Origin: Fennellomyces sp. T-0311 | Taxonomy: Eukaryota > Mucoromycota > Mucoromycetes > Mucorales > Lichtheimiaceae | Reading direction: 5' to 3' | Assembly (NCBI GenBank): GCA_025266875.1 | Contig: JALLLT010000002.1 | Coordinates: 1,240,001-1,304,000 of the forward strand | Length of the DNA stretch: 64,000 nt | Translations under genes and position numbers: made by a program | The notes under the pieces: generated by a model | Told to the model about the DNA's origin: nothing | Seen by the model: only the letters and a program-made list of their open reading frames with translations | The model's database searches: none | Part shown: positions 55,342-64,000 of the stretch, in pieces | How the letters are laid out: each line of letters opens with the position of its first letter | Numbering within the stretch: the stretch's first letter is position 1

Positions 55342-57072
55342 TATGGAGATGGTTAAAGAACGAAGCAAAGTCTGTACCCCAACTTTTCAAAATGTTGTCT
55401 GGCATTCAATTCACTTTCCCTTTTATAGATTTCATCGACTTCGGGAAGCCATCCCACTCGAAATGAAATCGGTATCAGTCTCCGTAAACCCTTGATTGGC
55501 ATTGTATCGATGTATTTGGTTTCAAAAGAGCCATTGCCTGTATCTAGTAACCCGCTTACATTCGCTGCTATGGTACCACCGATTCATCAATCTATCGATC
55601 CTTGTACTTGGCTATAACATATCGAGGTTCAGTCACTCCACCTCCAGTCCTACGTAGACCTGATACTCCTCTGCCCACCAGTATCACAAGTGGAGAAAAT
55701 AAAACAATGACTACTCTTGGCGTGGGTCAACCGTCCTTTTAGGGCTATTTGTATTACTGTTGCAGCCGATCCTTATCACTACTTTTTTCCTAGTGATTCT
55801 TATTTTATAGTTATGTTTCGGATCAATGCAATGGCACAGTCCTTGGCATTTAAAAGCAGGTTTTCTATTTACCAGTAATCATTTTATCGCGTTAAGGAGC
55901 ATTATATAGCGATTTACTAAAGACCTATTCAGCAGAGAAACTTTAATACGTACAGCTTGCTCGAGCACGCATCTTCATCATAAGAGTGCGTATTACATCG
56001 GTGTTGCATTGCAATAATTTATCAAATTGACAAACTCGCTTAATTAGTATGAGAAAAAATCGTGCAAAAACCTAGAACTATCGGTGCGATGGTGGCTGGA
56101 GCCTACTTTCTGGAATGTCCCTAATTTCGTTATGCCATTCCTACTTTGTACGGACATTAATTAAGCCGATGAAGTCAACCTCTTGAATGGTTCCACGGAC
56201 TCTATAATTTAGTGTAGCATACTACTTTTTTCACGAAATCTTCACATCATACTGTCTCATCTGTTGAGTTCACTAAACTTTCGTCATTCCTAATTACATT
56301 GACAACCAATGTAGTACAACAAAAGACAGGTAGCACCATTCTACCACGGCATGCTATATATACTTTATGCTCTAATCAACTGTGCATGTACGTTATACAA
56401 AGTTCTTTCCTAAATATTGAGCTCTAGTCACTTCGTGTCGGGTTCAATACACGATATTCCCCGCATTTATTTGGCCCGTTTTCCCGAAACGCACATGCTT
56501 CGTTCTATGCGATCTACAATTTAAAATTTTTCAACCGTATGATGAAGTAGGGCGTTTAGTTGTTGTGAATTTTTCATGTATCTCTGCTTATTTTCTAAAA
56601 CTGAAATGTGGCCCATCAGCGATCATTATCTGGAATAGTCGATGCTTCCGTAAAAAAAAAGATGGTAAACAAAATTCTATCAAAGATCCTCCATGATCGG
56701 TCGGTGCCAAGAACAGATCAGGTGGCATACCAAAATTTCACCGATACCTCGATCATACAAGAAATATTCGTGATTTCTGCTGTGGATGCATCCATTTTTG
56801 TATTTAAAAAATGGTTTCAACACTTGCCACTGATTTTGATACGATTTGGTCGGTGTGAATGCTTTTGTGTACTAGCTAAAATATCAGCTGAGCTTCTCAG
56901 ATGCTCCATATTAAGGAAGTATAAAAAAATTCTTATCACCGCGACTCTTTACGTGCTTGCGGTTCTAATAAGTCTGCACAAAGCAATGGAGCAATAAACT
57001 TGAGTTTAACTGGTAAGTAATACTATAGATTTAAGCATATGACCACAGCACAATGACTAAACGGCGTGAATC
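55342..57072. other. Gene desert, left part
   Basis: 1.7 kb of AT-rich DNA without recognised genes. An ORF at 56608-56997 (129 residues) is unsupported by resemblance or splice signals. Confidence 0.5.
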
Positions 57073-57606
57073 ATGTACTACTTTTATGCATCCACAAGGA
57101 TCAAACTATTATATGTAGACGGTGACCATGTCGATATAAGTGTACTTTTACACTGTACTAATCATTTCTGTTTTAGCCAAGATGTTAAAGATGAGTACGT
57201 ATCCAGGAGCTTTGCTTACATCGAAACACGACAATCTGTAGTCACTAATCAGACAAACGCCGCTGTAGCCAATGTAGAAAATATCACCGCTTTCAACTTG
57301 GACACGTACACTAATCCAACGTGTTTGCTGAGGGTGCCTAAGAGATACTACTATGCTATACTGAAGGTCAATAAAGTGACTGAATTGTCTCACAAAAGTA
57401 AACCAAAGCGGAACTTCGTAATTATAACATTACCTGGCTTGATTCTTTCTCGTGACCGCATGTCATACCTAATCAACATCAATTATAGCATGATCACAGT
57501 TGCGCATTATAATAAGTACGTATTCACTTCAATGGTAAGCCTTGCAGCACCAGATCCATATGCCCATTGCACCATCATGGTTCCCAGCGACACTAAACTC
57601 AGTTAG
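57073..57606 (+). CDS. Hypothetical 177-residue ORF, uncertain
   Basis: Continuous ORF that is long for such AT-rich sequence. The product is Tyr/Asn/Thr-rich and basic toward the middle (KRYYYAILKVNK), has no signal peptide or membrane segment I can point to, and resembles nothing I recognise. Part of its beginning looks like an intron (TACTAAT followed by a pyrimidine-rich tract and TTTTAG, 57158-57178), so the real coding unit, if any, may start near 57179 as a spliced exon. It could also be a chance ORF or a transposon remnant. Confidence 0.2.
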   Translation: MYYFYASTRIKLLYVDGDHVDISVLLHCTNHFCFSQDVKDEYVSRSFAYIETRQSVVTNQTNAAVANVENITAFNLDTYTNPTCLLRVPKRYYYAILKVNKVTELSHKSKPKRNFVIITLPGLILSRDRMSYLININYSMITVAHYNKYVFTSMVSLAAPDPYAHCTIMVPSDTKLS

Positions 57607-60092
57607 CCGCTGTAACTCAAATCCCGTCCATTTACATATTCGGTGTAGAATGTCTTGCACGCTATCATCATTTTTTTTAAAAAAAAATGGGTACAATAAA
57701 TATGACACTACGCGACGCATCACAATGCTACTTCAATATTATTGGGCATTGCGTTCACTGACTCAAAAAATGGGGATCTTTAGACGACGCTATAGTGGAT
57801 CTGCATCATATGTCATGCTTGACAATCCTTGCTCCCTTTCAATCATCCGTTTGTTTTCCAGCTAAGATCTGATGATATGCCAATGCACGTTTGGTGTACA
57901 GAGCCATGTCGTGCAGTGCATAACACACAAATGTTGAAGACTGGAAATGTATACGCATGAAATGGCTCGTTTATTTTACTTGTATGTGTTTCAGAGTATT
58001 CGTATTATAGGCAGTAGTAAGGTAACGGAATGACAGTGCAGCGCGATGCGTCTTCATCATGGAGCATTAGCTGCGGATTCAATGGCGCGCCGCCTCACTG
58101 CTGGATGATGGACTTTCATGTCAAGATACACATAGCTCTTCGCTTAGCCCTTCTTATCAAAAATGTACGTTACTTTACATTGGGTTAAACTACCCATGGC
58201 AAACGTTATCCAGTATTCAAATTCCTTATATACAAGCATCAGTAGTATGTATCACTAACCACATTGTCATCATCTTCAATTTAAGGACGAAGCTCTTGGC
58301 GGATATTATTGGCAGTATAAGAGTACGTACCACAGTATTCCCCCATTACTACATATTTTCTAATCAATATATAACATCAAGGATGACATATCACGATGAT
58401 CAATTTTCAGGTCCTGCCATGAATCCGGGACATCTTTGAAGCCGACACTATTTCGCAGGTGGTACAAAACCATAGGTGACACCAATCTGGCAGATCATGG
58501 CCTCTGCATGAATCGGAGAAGCACTTTATGCTTGAAACCGGACCCAACTTGATCAAATGTTTAAGGCCAAAGCATTTTGCATAGTACACTACTTTGTTAT
58601 TATAGTAACAAGGCTTTTGCATGACCGTCAAGTCACATTTGCATTTTCCTCCTTAACTTTCCCAAGTTGGTCAGTATAAACAGATCAAAAGTTATCACTC
58701 TATGAATAGATCAACCCACAAATCCGATTTTTCAAGTTTGTTTTGTTGTATGCATAAATTTGAAACTATAGATACACGATCGTGGAACAAGGACCAGACC
58801 CAAGGATAAAATTCACACGTCTGCTACCCATCGACTGCTTTACCACCATGATATGGTGACGCAGCAGTATACGGCAACAACGTTCATGTGTCTGCGTGTA
58901 GAATTCAAGAAGCAAGCTGCTCTACTGGTTAAAATTAATCAGTAATTAAAGATCAATAGTAGCTTATTTCATCCCGCTCTCCTAGAACCCTTTCTTTGAA
59001 ACTACAAGGTTCATAGTAGTGGTTATATGCGCGGTGCAAACCTCCTTGAATTAGGGATGGAACAGCCGTCACGAACTTTATTGTGCTACCGACCACATTA
59101 CCAAGATTCTTGTTTCGATATGGTATCATTTATAATTTAATTGCAATGGATCAGTGTTATGAAAAGTATCAGCGAGTGCCAGCGACACCGTCTGTCAATG
59201 TTGACGGCCGATAACATGTGTCCAAACATCGATGCCTGTACGCTGATTTGACGTGTACACGCGCTATTTTTGCCATCGTTATTTATTTAGGTTAATGGCA
59301 TGGACAATGTACTTCTCACGATTGGCCCATTAAGATGCAGAAGAAGGAAGGAATGATACTTTTGTTTGTCAGATTGCGAGCGCACTTGTACCCCTTTCAC
59401 CTTTGCATTGCATCGGTATAATTCTTCCGAAAATGTTTGTGCACGAAGAAAACAAAGCAGCATATCTGGGAACTTGTTTCCGTCATTGTAGTACTACGGA
59501 ACGATGCAGGGAACCCTGTCCTTGATGCTATTTTATGGGTCTGTCCTGTTTAATAAAAGATTTTGTCGCAAAAGCCGAGCTAAAAACATGTGTTTATGTG
59601 AACAGTGTACGACATACTATGTGCCATAAAAGCTTGAAAAGGTCCACACTATTCTGCTACTTTAAAGGTACTAATATTTCTTTTTATGTGACATTTTAGT
59701 TAGCAAACAAAGAAGCAAATGGATAATCCTCGCAAGTTTAGCGACAATACGGGATAATGCAAGGATACCAGCAAGTACTATACACCCTAAAGAGTATTTT
59801 CGTTGCCGGGACCGATTACCGAAAGGCATGTTTCTTAATTTCCGTTTTTGCTGTGTGTGATACATCTTGGATTGGGGCATACTGCAATCGCATTAACTGG
59901 TACAGTACCGTAGCGATTTGACAGGACACCTTTTGCATAGCCAATGCTTCTCGTGCCTGTAAATAACATGCGACCCAATGCATGCATCGCAGCGTGCAGA
60001 CCATGCATTAGTGTAGGATCAACGCAGTATAGCGGTTCGTCATATCAATAAGAAAAGAGCTAGAACACTATGCTGAGCCCGGAAAAAAAAGG
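57607..60092. other. Gene desert, right part
   Basis: About 2.5 kb of AT-rich sequence with only short ORFs; nothing supported. No terminal repeats or tRNA genes seen. Confidence 0.5.
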
Positions 60093-60099
60093 TATAAAA
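60093..60099 (+). promoter_or_regulatory. TATA box of secreted peptide gene
   Basis: TATAAAA, 79 bases before the ATG at 60172, followed by a CA-rich leader (CAACAACAAACACC) typical of highly expressed fungal genes. Confidence 0.6.
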
Positions 60100-60171
60100 G
60101 GACCGGTTTCGAATACGCAATTATTCCAACAACAAACACCATAATATTTCCTCTCCAAGCCCAAACAAGCA

Positions 60172-60423
60172 ATGCAACAACGCCTGATCGTCCTTACTAT
60201 TGCCGCCCTTTTGGCCTTTTGTGTCCTGGCTATTCAAGCTATTCCTATCCAGGAAAGCCCGCTGGAAAAGCGAATTGTAGATATCATCGGTGATGCTGTT
60301 GATGCTGTTGGTGATACGCTGGAGGGTTTAGCCGAAGGTGTTGCTGATGCTGTGGATGTGGAGGACGCGCTCGATGAGGTGGATATTGATGAGGTGCTCG
60401 ATGAGGTGGATGTCGATGATTGA
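60172..60423 (+). CDS. Small secreted acidic peptide precursor with Kex2 site
   Basis: Single-exon 83-residue precursor. Residues 1-23 form a clear signal peptide (hydrophobic core IVLTIAALLAFCVLAI, likely cleaved after Ala23). A short propeptide ends in Lys-Arg at residues 33-34, the usual Kex2 cleavage site. The predicted mature part (35-83) starts IVDIIGDAVDAVGDTLEGLA and then becomes a run of Asp/Glu-Val repeats (for example DEVDIDEVLDEVDVDD). It holds no Lys or Arg and no Cys, so the product would be a strongly acidic, disulfide-free peptide, partly amphipathic helical. The repeat is visible in the DNA as two GATGAGGTGGAT-like units. Function unknown: it could be a cell-wall, signalling or host-interaction peptide. 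A good TATA box and leader support it being a real gene. Confidence 0.75.
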   Translation: MQQRLIVLTIAALLAFCVLAIQAIPIQESPLEKRIVDIIGDAVDAVGDTLEGLAEGVADAVDVEDALDEVDIDEVLDEVDVDD

Positions 60424-60996
60424 TTACTGCAGAAGTAGCCCATGTTGTGAAATCAAATGAACTTGTATCCATGTATAACCTCAAATATTCTCAGTAATAA
60501 ATGTATATCCATTGATTGCAAATCAGATAGCGAGACAGTGAACCAAAGGAGTAACTAGCTGGGGTACACACGGGCCATGCATGGCTGTAGCCAAAAACAA
60601 CAAAGAATGGCGAGCTTGGGAGAGCATGACATGCGGCGGTGACACAATGGTATGACATGGCTTCCCCAGACGGCTGTCAAGCAAACTCCATCCGCATTCT
60701 GTTACGAGAGCGAATCACCTAGCACCTTCATGCAAAGCGGTATGATTCGCAAGAGGGTGTTCATCGATTGCATCACCCCCGTAGGCACCGATTTGACAAG
60801 CAGGAACTTCCAAAATTTTTCATTCGACAGGATGCACGGAAATGATGTGATGGCCGGCCAATCAAATCGCCGGCTGGACACTCGCTGAGATACTGGGCGG
60901 ATTGCGCCATCCAGCGCATTTATCATTTATATACCTTGGGCGGCCCCTCTTCCTTTGCACTCTCCTCCGCTCCTCTCTTCATCGTCACCAATTACC
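60424..60996. other. Intergenic region upstream of F-box gene
   Basis: 573 bases. The 3' part is GC-richer and ends with a pyrimidine tract before the F-box start codon. Short ORFs here are unsupported. Confidence 0.5.
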
Positions 60997-62570
60997 ATGA
61001 CAGCCCAGTCCTTCTGCTACCGGCATCGACCCGATCTTAAAGCCGTACGAGCCGAAACGTCCCGTGATAATCTGTACAAGGTGAGCGTTTAGGGCCAATG
61101 TTTATCGCATATTACCATAAACCGCAATATTCACTTGGAGAAAAACTTTAGGAGCTTTCACTTTTACCCACGACAGACCAGCAGTCGATCTCCAAAGCAT
61201 GGTCCACCTTCTCGTCGGCCCCCGCAGCACACCGCCGCCTTATCTTGCAGGGTCTGATCTCAACGTGCTGCACCTCGCAACTGTCCTTCCTCGCAACCGC
61301 CATCGAACCATTGCTCCGTATCGACTTCACCTCCATCCTCCCTCCGGAGATCTGCGTCAAGATCTTCGCCTACCTCGATGCACAGTCGCTTTGTGTCGCT
61401 TGCCAAGTCAGCCGCCAATGGAAAGCACTGGCCGACGACGATATTTTGTGGCACCGAATGTGCCAGCAACACATTGACAAGAAATGCCACAAGTGCGGCT
61501 GGGGTCTTCCGCTTCTCCAAAAGCGGCGCATCATTCGGCTGGATAACAGCAGGAAGCGGCCAGCACCCGAAGACGCCAACGCATTAGTAGCTGCACCACC
61601 ACGACCACCAAAACGAGCGGACCGTAAACCATGGAAACAAGTATACAGCGAGCGACTCGTTGTCGAGCGGAATTGGCGGAAACAGCGGCACACCACCCGA
61701 CGCCTGCAACAGCCCGAAGGCGTGCTCTGTTTACAATACTGTGACGCTCAAAATATCCTCATCACCGGCTCACTCGATCGCACTGCCACCGTATGGGACC
61801 TTGAAACAGGCAAAGTCCTGCGTGTGCTCAAGGGCCACTCACGCTGCGTTCGCACCCTCCAGTTCGACGACACCAAGCTTGTCACAGGCTCCATGGATCA
61901 CACCCTTAAGATTTGGAACTACCACACTGGTCAATGCATCCGCACTTTGGAAGGCCATACCGATGGTGTTGTGCATCTCCACTTTGACTCGCGTATCCTT
62001 GCAAGTGCATCCAACGACGGCAGCGTAAAAGTCTGGAACTTCCAAACTGGCCAATGTTTCACCCTCACACATCCGGACAAGGTCACCCACACTCAGATCT
62101 ACCAACACAACAAACTCGTCTCCAGCAGCGTCGATGGCACAATCCGCTTATGGGACCTTGATACAAGAACATGTACACATGTGTTCCGTGGCCACATGGG
62201 TCCAGTCCACGTTGCCATTCCAGGCTGTCTCCAGCAAGACCCCGTCATTATGTCTGGATCCGCGGATGGCACTATCAAAGTCTGGCACGTAGAAACCGCC
62301 AAATGCCTCAAGACGCTCTTTGGCCACACACATGGCATCACAGCCCTTGCGTTCGACAAGTTACGGCTGGTATCGGCGTCACTCGATGGTTCTCTGAAAC
62401 TCTGGGACGTCGGGAGCGGTTTGCCCTTGTATTCACTCGCCGAGGGTGACGAAGAATCAAAAAGTATTACCACAGTCAAGCTCAGCGACTCCAAGGTGGT
62501 CAGTGCATCCCACCGCGGTGAAATCGTAGTGTATGATTTTGGAGTCGACCGCCCAGTTGATTCTGCTTAA
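60997..62570 (+). CDS. Met30/SconB-type F-box and WD40 ubiquitin-ligase receptor
   Basis: Encodes 500 residues in two exons, 60997-61080 and 61152-62570. Met30 (yeast), SconB/scon-2 (filamentous fungi) and Pof1 (fission yeast) are substrate receptors of SCF ubiquitin ligases that control sulfur-assimilation regulators and the cadmium response. The family-specific N-terminus YRHRPDLK, the ELSLLPTTDQQSISKAWSTF block and the post-F-box motif CHKCGWGLPLL are all present. The F-box spans about residues 87-132 (LPPEICVKIFAYLDAQSLC, then RQWKALADDDILWHRMC). WD40 repeats fill the C-terminal 280 residues (ITGSLDRTATVWDLETGK, VTGSMDHTLKIWN and further units). It is more compact than the roughly 640-residue yeast Met30, lacking long N-terminal and inter-domain inserts. 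Confidence 0.92.
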
Positions 62571-62727
62571 AAGAGATGCATAAAATGCGAAAAAGGAATG
62601 ATACCCATAAACTAATAATAATAAACGAAACCCATGCTACCCAAATTTAAACACTGGTTCTCTTTTTATGGGGTCTTCCCTTTCCATCTAGCCCCACCCC
62701 TCTACTTTGAATAACACACTCTAAAGA

Positions 62728-63117
62728 ATGAGTATCCCAGCCGGAGACGCCACAAAAGGTGCAAAGCTCTTTAAGACCCGCTGTGCCCAGTGCCACACCG
62801 TTGAAGCAGTGCGTACCCATAACAACCCCCTATATTACACGAGATATACTAAAATCCGGCGACGTATGTAGGGCGGCGCAAATAAAGTCGGGCCAAACCT
62901 TCATGGTCTGTGGAATCGTCAGTCTGGCCAAGTTGCCGGTTTTTCGTATACAGACGCGAACAAGAACAAGGGCGTTGTGTGGGAGGAGCAGACGTTGTTT
63001 GATTACTTGGAAAACCCCAAGAAGTACATCCCTGGCACCAAGATGGCATTTGCGGGCTTCAAGAAGCCAGGAGATAGAGCGGATGTCATCGCATACTTGA
63101 AGGAGGCTACACAATAA
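62728..63117 (+). CDS. CYC1: Cytochrome c
   Basis: Encodes 108 residues of the mobile electron carrier between complexes III and IV in the mitochondrial intermembrane space. Exons are 62728-62808 and 62872-63117, phase 0. The haem-attachment motif is CAQCH, the axial methionine lies in [11 protein letters not shown], and the blocks [17 protein letters not shown] and [10 protein letters not shown] are diagnostic. The N-terminus [19 protein letters not shown] is of the usual fungal length. It follows the F-box gene at 157 bases on the same strand. Confidence 0.97.
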
Positions 63118-63705
63118 TAGAGTATACATTGCTTGAAGGAAATAAATTTGCGTTAGTGTTTTTGCGAGTGCTTTGATGGCCTCACAACCCTTGGTTACGT
63201 ATGCATTCGTCCCACAAAGATTGCAAGGCAAAGCCACAGTTACCCTGTCCAAGCTCGATTTGGTCCAAGCCGGAAACGGCGGGTACGCTCCGTCATTTTG
63301 TTTGGAAATGAGATAATGGAGCATGCGAAATCCCACAAATGGTTAGAACGAATTGATCTGTTGCAGATACATCTTTGAGCAGTCAGAATTACGTAGAATA
63401 TTCGATTAGCTCCCATGAATCTTTGCTGACCAGTATTCCAGCAGTTTTTTTGTGGGTATGGTGGTATAGGTTAGTGAACTTTTATCATGATAGCGTAAAT
63501 GTGTTGTTGCATCACGCACGTAGCCCACAGCTCGTTCCACTTTAACAAAAAAACAAAGCTTTGTTGACCAAATCTTTGGATGTACAAGTCTCCCAAAAAA
63601 AACCCTAGTAGCCCAGCTACATTCGCATTACTCGGTCAATAAACACTTGCTGTATTTTTAAACTACGTATAAGAGGGATCATCACTGTACTGTCAACCAC
63701 TAATA
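63118..63705. other. Intergenic region at right edge
   Basis: 588 bases containing the 3' flank of cytochrome c. A TATAAGAGGG stretch near 63668-63677 may be the core promoter of the following partial gene. Confidence 0.4.
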
Positions 63706-63785
63706 ATGTGTGACCAAACTGATTACCGTCCTGACCTCCGTCGATTCGCCATTGATAATGCTATCGAACAACGTTATGTGGTGGA
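63706..63785 (+). CDS. Possible first exon of a further gene (partial)
   Basis: An ATG preceded by a TATA-like stretch opens 26 codons reading MCDQTDYRPDLRRFAIDNAI and onward, stopping at a good donor (GTAAGT at 63786). The continuation would lie beyond about 63848 and into unseen sequence. I do not recognise the product. Confidence 0.3.
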
Positions 63786-64000
63786 GTAAGTAATGGACAT
63801 AATGACGCTTACTCTGAACGCTCGTTTACGCAAATATGTTTTAAGTCAGCGAAACCATTTGCATGCACATGCATGAACTGTTCTCAATAATCTTTATTCA
63901 CACACCTAATCTATGTAACAACTTTATCCATGTCGACATAGCGAATGGCTTGCGTAGAAAGTAATTTCGCCATCTATGCCTTGGTGCGGCTAATAGCCTT

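Noticed and set aside
60172..60423. Interpretation as a cytolytic peptide similar to candidalysin
   Set aside because: Shares only the signal peptide and KR-site layout; the mature part is purely acidic and lacks the hydrophobic, cationic character of membrane-lytic peptides.

Overview
The window is nuclear DNA from a filamentous fungus, most likely an early-diverging lineage (Mucoromycota, probably Mucorales). Genes are split by many 45-70 bp GT-AG introns. The gene set is eukaryotic: clathrin heavy chain, LC8 dynein light chain, 2-Cys peroxiredoxin, cytochrome c, a TALE homeobox gene, a Met30/SconB-type F-box protein and an ALFY-type BEACH protein. The assignment rests on gene architecture and protein resemblance only. 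Exon borders were read by eye from splice sites, phase and family resemblance, so single borders may be off by a base or two.

Layout. 0-6.4 kb: mostly AT-rich, with one small gene for a divergent ubiquitin (minus). 6.4-10.8 kb: TALE homeobox gene, LC8 dynein light chain and an auxin-efflux-carrier-family membrane transporter. 10.8-14.8 kb: gene-poor, with a decayed tandem copy of the following gene. 14.8-27.3 kb: a cluster for unsaturated fatty-acid oxidation, made of one 2,4-dienoyl-CoA reductase (minus, C-terminal -SKI), a mitochondrial-type 2-Cys peroxiredoxin, and four tandem paralogues of delta3,5-delta2,4-dienoyl-CoA isomerase. The paralogues form two subfamilies (copies 1+2 and 3+4). 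27.3-32.2 kb: gene-poor, with a GC-palindrome island and a Helitron relic. 32.3-38.0 kb: clathrin heavy chain. 38.1-39.2 kb: an intact gag/retropepsin-derived ORF without the usual catalytic motif. 39.3-51.1 kb: a very large BEACH-WD40-FYVE gene, followed after only about 80 bp by a GH18 chitinase-like gene that seems to lack its catalytic Glu, which converges on an Mpr1-like N-acetyltransferase. 54.1-55.3 kb: a Bem46/ABHD13-type hydrolase. 55.3-60.1 kb: gene desert. 60.1-63.1 kb: a small secreted acidic peptide with a Kex2 site, the Met30-like F-box/WD40 protein and cytochrome c. The right edge may hold the first exon of another gene.

How the genes fit together. The reductase and isomerases supply the auxiliary steps needed to degrade polyunsaturated fatty acids by beta-oxidation, and several end in peroxisomal PTS1-like tripeptides. 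Clathrin, the BEACH protein and LC8 are trafficking or motor components, but nothing suggests a joint unit. The best candidates for something new are the tandem isomerase array with differing C-termini, the ubiquitin lacking K48 and K63, the domesticated gag-protease-like ORF, the apparently inactive membrane-tailed chitinase, and the acidic Kex2-type peptide.
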